From: Turbatrix aceti
Lineage: Eukaryota; Nematoda; Chromadorea; Rhabditida; Panagrolaimidae
Assembly (NCBI GenBank): GCA_963969345.1
Contig: OZ017766.1
Span: 8,804,001 to 8,868,000 of the forward strand
Reading direction: 5' to 3'
Length of the DNA: 64,000 bases
The notes under the pieces are model-generated. The model was not told where the DNA came from. It was given only the letters and a program-made list of their open reading frames with translations, and searched no databases. Below, in pieces: positions 1 through 12,400 of the stretch. How positions within the stretch are numbered: the first letter of the stretch is position 1; each line of letters starts with the position of its first letter. A program made the position numbers and the translations under genes.

Positions 1-98
1 AAAGCAGGTGCGTGATAAGAAAAGAGTCAAGATGAACAACGATCATCACGAATGCATGAAAAACCCAAAGAAGAAAAGCATGTAGACAAATAACTTAC

Positions 99-1985
99 AC
101 GGAATACTTGAGCGTGTTACCAACCGCCGCTTCGAGTTTATCGATGCAAGCCAGGGTTCTTGTAGAGTCAAAATACGCGCCGTCAAAGTTGAGACCTTAA
201 AATAATATGGACATCTTTGGTGTGCTTAAAACAATGAAAGCAACGGTGAGAATGGGCGAACGTTCGTGTTCGTTCGCGAACAAATTTAAATTTTTGCATT
301 CGAGTTCGTTCGCGAACAAATTCAAATTTTCCGAACAGATAAAACGAACAAAAATTTAGGTAAAATCAGTTTATCGGTGCCGAAATTGATGTTTTTTTCC
401 AAAAAAATGAAAAATTGTGTCAATTGCTTTTGGAAATAAAAAGTGTAGGAAAACTGTCACCAAAAACGTGAAAACGCATAGTACCGAAGTTTACGTTTTT
501 ATGCCCAGTTTGGACAAAATTTTGTATAAAATATGCTAAAAATCTGTTCGTTGTTCGTTCGTGTTTGTTCGCGAACACTGACAAAATGTTCGCGTTCGTT
601 TGATTTTTCAAACAAAATTAACAAATTGTTCGTGTTCGTTCGAGAACAAAAAAACGGCTGTTCGCCCATCCACTGGTGATCACTGATCATGAGGTTGTTT
701 TTGTTGCCAGGGGTGTTTACTGTCTACATAACATGGGCTTCCGATTGATTGCTTGTTCTGTCAACTGTCAACTTTTTTTACTGATTAGTGAGCAATGAGG
801 CACCAAATTTGAAAAAACTGTTTAAATCAGTAAAAAAAAGTTACGCCAGAATTTTTTTAATAAACACAATCAATTTTTTTTTCGACTGTGAATTTCGATT
901 AATAAAGTCAAAATCGATGTTTTTATACAAAAAAATGGCAAAAAGCATTCAAAAATTAAAAAAAAGTGTAAAAATACACAAATTTGGAAAAAAAAGTACC
1001 GTAATTCAAGTTTTTCAAGTAACAATTTAAAATCAAAAGTACCATAATAAAAGTTCCATTTACCAAAATTTGTCATTAAAAAAACGTTTTTGGTAAAAAA
1101 AGGATTTTTTAAAAGGCAACGAATTTGATCCAAAAAAATACCGTAATTCGAGTAACGTTTCCCCCCAAAAAAATGTACAAAATTGATAATTTTATTTTTT
1201 TATTTTTATAGTTTTAAAAAAATGAAAAAAGCAAAAAAACAATATTCGCTTATTCCCGAACAAACAAAGAAACGACTACTCCATACCTCACATCTGTAAG
1301 ACCCGGTATGTGAACTTTGAACTCCCCTACCTACCTTTGATGCTATGCACGAGCTGGCTTGCAGGAATGAGTACTTGACTTGTCTTAAAAATAGGATACC
1401 GAACGAGGAGATCTCGAACCGACTGCGAAACCATCGAAAGCGCAGCGTGTACCTGAACGCATTTTGACTCGCCCTCAGGTACGTGCGTTGAGTGGTCGAG
1501 GGCTGTTCGGAGGCGATTCGTATGCTCAGCGAAAATTTCGATGTCGTTCAGCAGCGAATCTGTTACCTGAAAAAAATCGTTGACAATTATTAAAAAAAAA
1601 TTTAATTTAAAAAATATTAAAAAAATTAAAAACAAAGTTCAAAAAAAAGAAAAAAATTTTTATGTTTCAATTTTTTTTTTTAAATTTATTAAAAAAATTG
1701 TAAAATTTTTAGAATTTTTATAAATTAATAAAAAAAAGTAATAAAAGTTTTCAAATTCTATTAAATTTTCAATTTTTTTTAAATTTTTATAATTTTTTTA
1801 AATTTTTGTAAATTGAAAAAAAATTATTTAATACTTTAAAAAATTTTTTTACATTTTTGAAATTATAAAAAAAAAATTTTTGTAAAAAAAAATTTCATTA
1901 TTTTGTGGAAAAAAATTTTTTTACATACCAAATCGTCAAAATCCGGATCAATGCCCAGATCAACACTCGAGCACGATGACGACAT
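99..1985 (-). CDS. N-terminal part of a possible PARG1/GMIP-type RhoGAP (partial, 3 exons)
   Basis: Three minus-strand exons join in phase: 1985..1929 (ATG, 19 codons), 1566..1335 and 195..99. Donors are GTATGT, GTAGGT and GTAAGT; the acceptors end TTTTTTCAG and the weaker TTTTAAG. The last donor leaves phase 2, so the gene continues left of the window. The product starts MSSSCSSVDLGIDPDFDDL and is then a helical, acidic/amphipathic stretch with motifs LNDIEIFAEHTNRLRTAL, SVRDLLVRYPIF and SIKGLNF. This spacing resembles the segment upstream of the F-BAR domain in ARHGAP29/GMIP/ARHGAP45 proteins, as I remember that family. No catalytic RhoGAP, C1 or F-BAR domain lies in the window, so the family name is tentative while the exon model is better supported. 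Intron 1 (1567..1928) is almost pure A/T; intron 2 (196..1334) contains a GTTCG-type inverted-repeat element. Confidence 0.45.
252..669. mobile_element. GTTCG-rich MITE-like element, copy 1
   Basis: The element is bounded by ATGGGCGAAC at its left end and GTTCGCCCAT at its right end, a perfect 10-bp inverted pair. Both ends continue into further GTTCGTTCGCGAAC-type repeats about 100 bp deep. The centre is shared with the copy at 28533..28963 in reverse orientation, including matching stretches around a tttatcggtgccgaaattgatg core. It has no coding capacity and lies in an intron of the candidate RhoGAP gene. I could not define a target-site duplication. Confidence 0.6.
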
Positions 1986-3847
1986 GTTGCCACCAAAAAG
2001 ACGTCGAGTTTGAAGTTTTCTCAACTTTATGGCATCCGTTTTGCTCGACTGCTTTTGACGTGTTTCCCAGTTGAGTTTCTGTAACTGTATTTAATATTTT
2101 TGGTCTCAACGGGTTAAAAATAAACAAAAGCACGTGGATCGTCTCGCGAAGGGTCTAAAAATAGATTTTACTGATAAAATAAAATAACTCGCATGACAAC
2201 TTTTTCCCCTACCAACTTTCTTTCTTCTATAAAAAGCGTGTTTACCATTTATTCACTGTTTCCCAATTTTCTCCTTCATTTTCCGAGACAAGACAGGATG
2301 GAAGAAGAATTTTATATTTACTATTTTATGTTTTTAATTCGATTAAAGTAAAGAAAAAAAAGTTTCAATCACTGCTAAAATTACTGATGTGAATGTGAGT
2401 CATGTCAGAGCAAACTTCACAATTCATCCATCCATCGCTGACGACTGGGGGTGGGTGCGGGTGGTTTTTGGATAGATTGCATGGATGCATGTTCGCCGGA
2501 CGACGCAAACGCAAACTCGGTTGCATAAAAGAACAAGAACAAGGAAAAGAACAACCCCACTCAGACGAAATTGACAATGATAGATAGTATCATTGTTGAA
2601 AATTTAAAATACAAAAAAAATACAAAAACAAAAAACAAAACCTGTATCAAAACAGTTTTCCCAAAATGACTTGATTCGACAGTCAAAATATTTATTTATT
2701 TATTCATTTATTAAATTCGGACAAAAAATAAATAGTACAAAATGATTTTCAATGCCGAAAAAAAATTTGCACACACATTGAGCTGGTTGAGATTTTAGAA
2801 AATGCAAAAAATGAAAAAATGTTTTTTTAAATTAAATATTAAAAAAAAGAATTTTAACCCCAAATTTGTGACGTTTGTGGGATAAAAATTGTATCCTGGA
2901 TACTAAAAACTAAAAAAAACTAAAAAAAAATTCTGGGTTCCTAGTACAGTGAAATTAAAAATCGCAATTAAAAAAAGTAAAAATAACGATTCTGATTTCG
3001 GTATTTTTCAATGTGGAACTTTTCATTTTTTTTATTTTTTACAGATTCTCGACCAAAAACTGAATCGAATGAAGGTTTTTTTCGAAAAAAAAAATATAAC
3101 TCCACAAGTAAAAAAATTTACAATGCGTTTGTTTTAGTTCATAAATTAAAATTACGATAGTTGATAATCTTTTGTAAGTCATTTCCACAAATTTAACATT
3201 TCAAGACCCGTTTTGGCTTCCAAATGACGAATTCAATTTCCGAGAAAAATTTTTTTGTTCACCAAAAATTAAATAAAATGAGACGAAAAGTGAATAAAAA
3301 AAAAAGATCGTTATCAGAAAATGAGTTTTTTTTTGACATCATAAAATGCAACCATTTCAGAAATTTCTACGGACATTTGCAGTTTGTAAACACGCATAAA
3401 TAAAACAGTTCAAACTACTTTACTAATATATACTGCGAGGCATGAAAAAAAAACACACACAAGAAGGAATTTAGGTTAGCAATTAGTAACTATTTATTTT
3501 CTTTGACCATCAGTCAGCGATTGCGTGCGCGTTAACGAAGTGGTCGGTCGGTCGCGGACCAATCAGACACGTTGAAACAAAATCAAGAAAAAGAAGAAAA
3601 AAAATGAAGATTCTCTATGGAGCTAATGGACACAGTCAGCCTTGAACCTCTCCTTGAATGTTCGAAAACGTTGGCACTTTCGGCATAAAATATGGATGCA
3701 CTAAAATTGACGTGTTCGATTTTTTTGAACAGATGTAATAAATTTTAAAAAAATAATCTAAACTAAAAAAAATTTTAAAATTTTAAATCAATTTTATTGA
3801 ACAATAAATGGAAAAAAAACATTTTCCAATGCCCAAAAAAACGTATG
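1986..3847. other. Spacer without recognisable gene
   Basis: A/T-rich spacer upstream of the candidate RhoGAP start. Short open frames around 2365-2587 overlap one another on both strands and have no splice or family support. I see homopolymer runs and no RNA gene. Confidence 0.5.
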
Positions 3848-4350
3848 ACAGAGTTTCGGTAGTCAAAAATCACGTTTTTGCCATTTTTGACGATTTTTGG
3901 CACGTTGTGGCTAACAAACAACGGCATTTCTAGAATCAGGGTGTGCATCAATCGACGTAGTTTTGCATGGAGAATCAGATAAAAATATAAAAATTTAGGT
4001 TTGCCACCTTAAAAAATGCCGAAATTTGCATTTGAAAAGAGGTCACAATGGCAACATTGGTTTCGGCATTTTTCAAGGTCACAACCCTACGTTATTATAT
4101 TTTTAGCTGATTCTCCATAAAAAAATACGTCGACTGATACACCACTTATTTCTGAAAATGCCGTAGTTGTTTAGCTAGAACGTGCCAAAAATCGTCAAAA
4201 ATGGCAAAAACGTGATTTTCGACTACCGTAACTCTGTCAGATCATGAGCGGTGCAACTGAATTTTTCAGCATAAACTTCTCATAGTAAAATCAAACTTTT
4301 GTCCAAGTTTCGTGAAGAAATTCCAAAATGAACTCTGACACTTTCCTTGT
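3848..4350. repeat. Foldback element family FB, copy 1
   Basis: A long hairpin of about 0.5 kb. The left half reads through a stretch containing cgtttttgccatttttgacg and gcacgttgtggct, and the right half repeats it in reverse complement before 4240. The short loop near 4015-4075 carries aaaatgccgaaat and its inverse. The right end finishes with cactttccttgttag, identical to the end of the copy at 21625..22168. The outer left arm is eroded. Confidence 0.7.
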
Positions 4351-5381
4351 TAGGTATCAAAAACTGTTTTCTCACAATCAGCCAAAAAAAGTTGTACCAT
4401 ACAAAAAAACTAAATTCTGATACCCCAAGCTTACGTTTTTTTACACGGAAATAAGCAATTTTTCCCAAAAAATAAAAAATAAAATAAAAATAAATAAATA
4501 AAAAAATAAAATAAAATAAAAAGTAACAATCCGTAGAAAAAAACTTTTTTTTTGAACAAACTTTTTTTTTCACGCGAAAAAAAAATGCAGATTACCCTAA
4601 TTTACGGTATTCTACTTGAATTTGCCCAAATGAAAAAAAAAACTAACTGTTTGATGTTCGAATAAAAATGTGCGCGTTCCTTCTGTTTTTCCGAGAAAAA
4701 AAAACAAAATAGGAAAAATACATATTTGTTTGCAAACAAAAATGACTACTTCATATACGACACCCTTTTCTAATCTCCGTGGCGACAAATTATTTTGTGT
4801 TCTGATAAGCATCCAACAATCTAAAAATCGAGGGGGTGGCCACCGGCTATCTACCTATACATAGTGGGCAGGGGAGTGGGAAGAAAAAACCGTGATTAAC
4901 AGCAAATGAGTCAGTTAAAGACAGAATAGTAGTAGTAGAAAATTTGATGTCTTTGACACAATCCAATAACGCAAGCCAAGCCCAGCCAAGTCGTATGCAT
5001 ACATAACAAACATATTTATGTATCTCCCCCCCCCCTCCCCCGCATCCCTCCAGGGTGATCCAATTAACATGAACCGGTGTTGGGCAAACAAACCAACCAT
5101 CATCCTCGTTTCGTTTCATCATCGTCCCCGGCAAATCAGAATCACAGATCTCCCTACTCTCTTTTTTTTTTGTTCAACTTATTTTTCCTAATGAGCCAAT
5201 AATGAATGAATGCTGGTTGGTTGCAACAACGATTAACGATTTGAAATAAAAATAAATCTGTTGGAAATGTTGGAAAAGAAGAAGATACTATCGTATGTAT
5301 GTATGTATGTGACTCAACGAAGAAGATAACGAACGATGCGGAGTAGGGGAACGTGTCGCTTGTCCTCGCTTGTCTCGGAAT
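4351..5381. other. Spacer with simple repeats
   Basis: No gene is supported. It holds (AAAT)n runs near 4470-4520, C-rich and T-rich homopolymers near 5030 and 5160, and a short (GTAT)n run near 5293-5310. Confidence 0.5.
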
Positions 5382-5989
5382 GTGTCAGAAAACATTTTGG
5401 AAATTTTTTATGAAATTTTTGCCAAAAGGTGACTTTTACTAAATATGAAAAATTTTTAGGGTAAAATGAAACTGCCGGAGGATCATGATCTGGCAGAGTT
5501 ATGGTTACCGGAAATCGCGTTTTTGCAATTTTTGAAGATTTTTGGAACGTTGTATCTAAAAAAAACTACGGTATTTCCAAAGCCGGGGAACAAATTGATC
5601 GACGTGATTTTTGATGGAGAATGCGAGAAAAATATAAAAATATTGGGTTAGCCCCTTGAAAAATGCCGAAACAAAAGTTGTCTTTTTGACATTTTTTAAA
5701 TGCAATTTTCGGCATTTTTCAAGGTGGTAACCCAATATTTTTATATTTTTCTCAAATTCTCCAACAAAAATCACGTTGATCAATTTGTACCCCGGCTTTG
5801 GAAATACCGTAGTTTTTTTTAGCTACAACGTTCCAAAAATCGTAAAAAATGGCAAATACGCGAATTCCGGCAACCGTAACTTTGCCAAATTATGCCTCAC
5901 ATCAGACAGCTACATTTTACAGTAAAAACTTTTCATATTCAATAAAATCAATTTTTTGGCAAAACATTTGTAAAAAATTTCTAAAATGT
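5382..5989. repeat. Foldback element family FB, copy 2
   Basis: A hairpin of about 0.6 kb related to the other FB copies. It begins gtgtcagaaaacattttgg and ends with the inverse motif near ttgtaaaaaatttctaaaatg. The arms contain cgtttttgcaatttttgaag, the tttccaaagccggggaac segment and their reverse complements. The loop lies near 5660-5720 with aaatgccgaaa and its inverse. It does not code for protein. Confidence 0.75.
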
Positions 5990-6899
5990 CCGTTCACCCG
6001 TTCCTCGTCAAAGCACAGCAGGTCGCATGCACACGCCTTGCGCCAAAGGGGAAAGAAGAAAAAAGCATCTGTCTTCTGTTTTCTGTCTTCTGGGAGGAGG
6101 ACCCCTGCCCGGTTCGCTCGCCGGTAACAGTCAGTCAGAAAGTGACATCATTCATCGACATCGTCGTCTACGTCGGGCAGGAGAAAGTCGGTGAACTTCA
6201 AAGCGCTGAGTTAAAAATAGAACATGTCTGCCAGAAACAAAAATGAACAAAAATGGCGCACTTTTATCGTAACCTTGAAAAACTACAAAAAAAATTTTTT
6301 TTCAGGATTTTCCACGAATTTTAAAGAAAAAAAGAAAAAAATTGTATGTAAATGATTTATCCCAGACAGTGAGTGTCACGGATCGTGTAAGAACTTTTTT
6401 CTTATGTATTTATTGTCCAGACTTTACAAGACATCATCCATCGTTCTACAACAACGAAACAATTATGGGATTACAATCGCGCCAGGAAAAAAGAAGGAAG
6501 AATAAGAGGGGTAAGGAATCAAAACATGACGCTTTATCGAGCCCCGAGCGCCAGGCAATGATCCCTTCCTTCAGTCATACTTCAGTCAGTCAGTGTGCAA
6601 AATATTTAGACCCCCCCCCTGCAATACATATTTACATGTTGTTTGTTCTTCGTCGTCATTCACTCCACGGAATCCCTCAAAAATTGTTGTCACCATGTTT
6701 TTGCACGGAGGTGGGGGTGGTGGAAAACATGAAAGCATGCATCTACATATGATAGATGGTCACAAAATAACACATAACTAAATAATGTGACGCAAATGGA
6801 AGAATTTATTTGGTAGTTGTTAATGGTAGAAGAGCAAAAACCATCTTTTTCGCGTAAAAAAAACAAAAAAAAATGGTCAAAAAGCGAAGAAACGGTGGT
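5990..6899. other. Spacer without recognisable gene
   Basis: Moderately less A/T-rich around 6000-6200 and 6400-6750. The open frames here lack splice partners, conserved motifs or consistent codon bias. Nothing is assigned. Confidence 0.4.
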
Positions 6900-7165
6900 G
6901 TTCAATTTTCGTTGCGAGAATCGCAAAAATTTCGTGTCGAAAGTTTCACAATTTTCGAGGCGAGAGTCATGTATAATTTTCGTGTCGAGATTTGTGTAAC
7001 TTTCGTGTCGAGAGTACCACAACGTTCGTTTCTAAAACCGTGCAATTTTCGTGTCGAGAGTACCGCAACGTTCGTTTCAAAAACCACAAAACTTTCTTTC
7101 CAAGAATATCACAACTTTCGTTTCAAGAACCGTGCAACTTTCGTTTCAAGACAAAACCTCAAAAA
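6900..7165. repeat. Imperfect short tandem repeats (TTTCGTGTCGAGA / CGTTTCAAGAACC units)
   Basis: About eight to ten diverged units of roughly 25-30 bp alternate between a tttcgtgtcgagagtac-like and a ttcgtttcaaaaaccg-like form. The reading frames through it only translate the repeat, so I do not call a gene. Confidence 0.6.
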
Positions 7166-9289
7166 AAAATCCGTCCTGATCCATATCCAATTGTAAATTG
7201 TTCAGAGCGTGTATCAGAGTAACAAAAGAGGATTACAATCATGACACGACCTGACCAATTCCGTGGATGAACTAAATATGGAAATATTTATGAAAGCGCC
7301 GGTAAGGTAAAGGATGCATGATAGGCATACTAAAAATTCAATTTCAATTTCAATTTCAAATTCATTACAACTTTCGATAGTTTTTGTTTGTTCAGTGTTC
7401 ATCGATGAAAATTGTGTGACTCCATTTTTTTGTGTTGTCACAAAACAGGAAATGATCTGTCTGTGACTTGCGTATTTCTGAAGGGAAAACAAAACAAAAG
7501 GGGCGGGTGCACCTCCAGGTGTTGAAAACGTTTACATATTTACATCAAAAATGTAAAAGCTCAAAATTTGAAAATTTTTAACCAATTGAAAAAAAAATTT
7601 AAAACATTTTTTGGTAAAATGCAGTAAAATAATTTTTTAATAAAAAAAACATGATTTTTACAATACAAAAAAATAAAAATTTCTAAAACGATTATTTTTT
7701 GTTGTTTGTTATAACTTTTCTGACGCGATATAAAATGTTACAAAACTGTAAAAATGTTGTAACATAAAAACACCTACATATATTTTTTGGGGTAAAATAC
7801 GGTAAACAATTTTACAGAACTCCTAAAAATTACGAAAAACACGCGCCACAAATATTTTGAATCATTGCTCTGGGTTAAAAATAATTTTTGCACCCTTCAA
7901 ATTGCCAAAATCATTTTTGAAGCATTTTTAAATCTATTTTCGCGGATTTTTTGAACTAATTTTGTCAAAAACAAATCTCGCGTAAAATCGTTCTTCCCGC
8001 ACAAAACAACAAAAAACAAAAAAAAAGCTACGTAAGACGGTAACCGATAATTCCCTTCGGAAATCGGTGACACTAATATTTACAGGAGTTACTACTAACG
8101 ATTAAAACTTTACGATCAACAAAGCTTTATCGACCCCAGCCACAAATGAATCAACCTTTTGTTTGCTAATGTAAGTAAAATTTTTTCGTTAGAATGATAA
8201 ATATTATATTTATTTAAAAAACTCGAATTTGCAGATTCGCGGAATTATATTTATTTAAATAATAAATTACGAACAATGTTCCCCCAATAAATTGAAAGAC
8301 TTTTCAGAGACATTTTTTGTTGGACCAAAAAAAAAAAAAAAAAAGACAAATTAAAAATTACGCTGCCATTAAATAGCCCTAACAAAAAAATGATGGATTT
8401 TGTGGGATAAGAAATATGTTTTATTTATTTGTATCACCAAGAAAAAGAAAAAAATTATTTTCAACGTGAAGCATCATTCATTGCGCGAACGAACGAGGCG
8501 CGAACAAGAACAACAGGTTCTTCTCATTAGTTGTCATCGTCATCGGTGTCGAAGACGAAGAAGAAGACGAAGAAGAAGAAGGAGAAGAAAAAGGAAACGA
8601 CGAAGAAGATGACAAAAATGAAAATGTATTTCTTTAAAAAAAAAAAGAAGATCCGATCCATTCCAGATAACACAACCAGCCCACCCCGACCGTTTGGGAG
8701 GGGAAGAAGCTGAGCAAAAAAAAAAAAGTTGGGAACAGGAAAAGAAAGGAGACAAGAAATGACAAAACAGTTGGCGCGGTGCGCGCCGCCAGGCCTGGAT
8801 GGGCAGCAGCAGCGGGGAAAGAAGGAAAGAAGGAAGATGATTGTTTATCCGCGCCCCCACCCCCCCAAAACCACATCCGTCGAGTGATTGTGTCTTCTTT
8901 TGATCTCGAATACCTCTACAGTGAACAACCCCGACCCCAGACAGCTGGTCAATAAATTATGGACAATCGTCCGCCAGTGCAGTCCATCTGCCCCCCCCCC
9001 CTCACCCTCTGGGTCGAAGTGCCAAGGTGCACAACAAGCAAACTCAAACTTTTCAGAGAAATTGATATCGTTTTGACACGGATGAGGTGAACTGAAATGC
9101 GACCTCGTCGAAAATAGTAATGAACTGAATAAAAACTCCAAATGTTGGTTGTGGATCAAAAAAATGGCATTTTTGATATTTTTGTTCTAATTTTATAAAA
9201 AATATCAAAATTTTCGTTTTCTCGCAACGAAAATTTAAAAAAAATGCGCACGCAGCTCTAAAAAGAATTTAAAAAAAATTAAAAATACG
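7166..9289. other. Spacer with GA-rich microsatellite
   Basis: Mostly A/T-rich with no gene called. An impure (GAA/GAC)n purine tract lies at about 8548-8622. A slightly more complex stretch at 8870-9080 has no open frame with splice support. Confidence 0.5.
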
Positions 9290-9870
9290 GCGCTTTTTTC
9301 AAAGATTTTGAAAAAATGCGGTTCTCGGACGGAAAACAATTTCGCTTTGAGAACCAGCAAAACGCGCGAAATGGAATATTTGAAATTTTTGACGCGTTGT
9401 TTAAAAAATTTGAAAAGCACAAATTTGGTTCTCAAAGCGAGTTCGTTTTCCACTCGAGAACCGCATTTTTTTCAATTCAATGATAAAACACCATTTTTTG
9501 TGAAAAGACAAATTTTTATTAAAAAAACGTAAGAATTTCAAAAATTTTAGTTTCTCCGGTTTAAACGAAAAAAAAGTTCTTCGGTTTTTAACACGAAAAA
9601 AAGAATTCCACTCGAGAACCGCATTTTTTTCACAATCTGTGAAAAGATACCGTTTTTTTGTGAAAAAAAAATGTCATTTGAGTCGTTTTCCCATAATTTT
9701 TCTTCGATTGCGCGAAAAAAGAAGACGTTTACCAACCAACCAAAAATAGAGGGAAGAAGAAAAGGTTAACGATAGAAAATACAACCTCATTCGCCTCAAA
9801 AAAAGCCAAAGACAGCAAAAAAGCCAGTAAGTTGCGCTTCATTGAGCAGTCGATTTTATGTTCACGAAAA
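9290..9870. repeat. Direct repeat, copy A
   Basis: Contains ggttctcgg/gttctcaaagcg and ccactcgagaaccgc motifs. It ends in a segment running from cgtttaccaaccaa through gaagaaaaggttaacgatag to agcaaaaaagcc. The same order of motifs recurs about 2.5 kb downstream (11640..12400) in the same orientation. Confidence 0.6.
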
Positions 9871-10861
9871 ATAAAAAAAAAAGAAGGAAAAACCCAAGGA
9901 AAGGTCAACCAAACAGCTTTTTTTGGGAGTATGCAAACACTTTCTTTGCGCGTGTGCGCGCTTTGAAGGTGTGCGCAACGCTTTTCGGCAGGTGTTGGTT
10001 GCACCTATAAATATTTGTGTTCAAGGTCAATGAGTGAAAGTTTATCGCAGATAGGTAAAAAATTAAACAAAAAATTTTTATTTGGAAAAAAGGTAAAAAT
10101 GTCAAGAAATTTGTGTCTCAGGTGGAATTTTTTTTTCGCTTCCAGAACAAATTTTAAAAATTCTGAAGCACAAAAAAAATCAAAAACTTTTATATTTCAA
10201 ATAAACAATTTTTTGCGAAAACAGATTTTAAAAAAATGGAGGCAAAAAAATTAAAAAACAGAACGTGTCTCGAATGGAAAAATTTTTTCGCTTTGAAAAT
10301 CGTAGTCCGCGTGCCAAATTAAAAAAAAACATTTTCAAAATTTTTTACACGTTGTATAATAAATTTTAAACTCAACAATGTGAAAATAAAAATCTTTTTT
10401 TTTACGCCAGTGAACGTCGGGAATGGTCAAAAAACCACCCTCGTTCCCTCTGGTAAATTCATTCCTTCGGGAAAAAAAGAACATGCATACATACATACCC
10501 CACGCCCTGTCCGAAATGTAAGAATTGAAAGAAAAACGGGTTGAATCACTTATTATACAAAACATCGTAACTGGCCCCCACCACCGCCACCGCCACCACC
10601 GCCGCCGACGAGCTCCGAGCTAGGACACGATAACACACGCATATTTTTGGGGCGTCTGGCATTTTGGGGACCGACCATTCTCCCGGGAAAACAATAGTCC
10701 ATTCATTTTTTTTCTCTTCTCTGTTCTTTTATTTTTTTTTTGCTGCATTTCTGTGGTATGCATGCCCCGTTAAATAGGAAATTAAGCAATTCATGTGACC
10801 TCGTAGACCAGTCGATAGGGAAGGGGGGTTATTCAACGGATGAGATGTCAGTGTACCCAAA

Positions 10862-11010
10862 AAAAGTTATTTTTTGGAGAAAAAAAACTGTTTGTTAAAC
10901 CCAAAAAAGTCCAAAAAACTACAAAAAAGTTACGTTTAAAAAAAAAATATCGTAAAACATGTGTATCGCAAAAAAAGTAACAAAATCCCAACAAAAAATG
11001 TTTGGTCTCG
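10862..11010. repeat. Dispersed repeat ending in a CGCAACGAAAATT motif
   Basis: An A-rich stretch with spaced repeats of gtaacaaaatccc and tctcgcaacgaaaattc. Related motif strings occur near 16340-16440, in reverse complement near 50990-51180, and in the hairpin at 52550-52830. This indicates a diverged dispersed family, not a gene. Confidence 0.4.
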
Positions 11011-11639
11011 CAACGAAAATTCTAAAACGATCTTTCCTTCTTGTCGGACGCAATTTTTTTGCTTCATTCGCCGTTTCTTGACACGAAAATGTTTTCGGCT
11101 GCAAGAAAAACAAAAAAACACGTTTCTCATAACAAAAGTTGTTGTTGTAAATATTTTTTTCCACTCGAGAATCAGTACATTCTCTCAAGTGGAAATTGTC
11201 TATTGTTTTTCGTGGCGAGACACAGGACACTTCTGGCAAGTGCTCATCATTTGAGACTTCCTACAGAAAATTTCGGTGCCGAGGGGATATTTCGCTCATC
11301 AGTGAGACAGACAGAAGACAACAATTATTTAGCAAAGCTCAAAAAAAGCCAAAAAAACGCATCCTTCCCCCCTCAACCGTTATTTTTTTCCACAAATTAG
11401 TGGTCAAAAAAAACTACGCGTCAATTACCCGTCCGTCCGCTCTAGACTAGTTAGGGGGAGGGGCTAATGAAAGATCACTGGTGAAAAGGGGATAAAACCG
11501 GATGTATAAATAAATAAATATGTATGTAGCTTCTTGGTGAGATCAGTCACACATCCGGAAGCACCGAGTATGTCAAGGTGTACTATATGTACATCTCCAA
11601 TGACAGGGAGATCTGTTTGATGAACGCTTCGCTGATGAT

Positions 11640-12400
11640 TTTTTTTGTGCTACTAAACGTCAAAAACTTCAAAAATACAACTTTGCGCGCTTTTTGTCAG
11701 TTCACAACGCGAAAAAAAATTCCACTTGAAAACCAATTTTTTTTTGAATTTACGGAAAAAATTAATTTTTTTGTAAAAAAAAATTTTGAACTAAAGCACG
11801 TCAAAAAACTTCAAAATCTCCAATTCGCGCGCGTTCCGCTGGTTCTCAAAGCGAATATTTTTTCCACATGATAACTGCATTTTTTTATAATTCAATGAAA
11901 ATACGAAATTTTTTGTATAAAAAAATTAACAAAATGAAACAAATCACGAAATTTTAAAAATTTCCATTTGGCGCGTGTTTTGCTGGTTCTCAACGCGAAA
12001 TTTTTTTCCGCCCAGGATGCGCGTTTTTTACAATTCATGAATAAAATTCCATATTTTTTTATTTAAAAAAAATTGAGTTATTGCACGTCAAAAATTTGAA
12101 AAATTTTCAATTGGCGCGTGTTTTGCTGGTTCTCAAAGCGAAACAAAATTTTCCACTCGGGAACCAATTTTTTTTAAATTTGTGGTAAAATACAGTTTTT
12201 TGGGAAAAAAAGTGTCTTATGAACAGTTTTCTCATCAATTTTTCTTGATTACGCAAAAAAGTCGGCGTTTACCAACCAAACATGGAAGAAGGAAGAAAAG
12301 GTTAACGATAGAAAATACAACATCATTTGCCTCAAAAAAATCTAAAACAGCAAAAAAACCCCAGAAATTAGCGCTTCGATTGAACAGTTGATTTTCTGTT
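11640..12400. repeat. Direct repeat, copy B, with internal ~150-bp sub-repeats
   Basis: Three to four diverged sub-repeats of about 140-150 bp each carry tggcgcgtgttttgctgg or a close variant, then ttctcaaagcgaa, then ttccactcgagaacc-like sequence. They are followed by a segment closely similar to 9720..9870, including gaagaaaaggttaacgatag. I see no coding potential. Confidence 0.6.

Noticed and set aside
5849..6246. Overlapping 86-92-codon plus-strand frames
   Set aside because: They start inside foldback copy 2 and have no splice sites, family motifs or consistent codon use.
8400..8612. 70-codon Arg/Lys-rich frame
   Set aside because: Translation of a GAA/GAC purine microsatellite.
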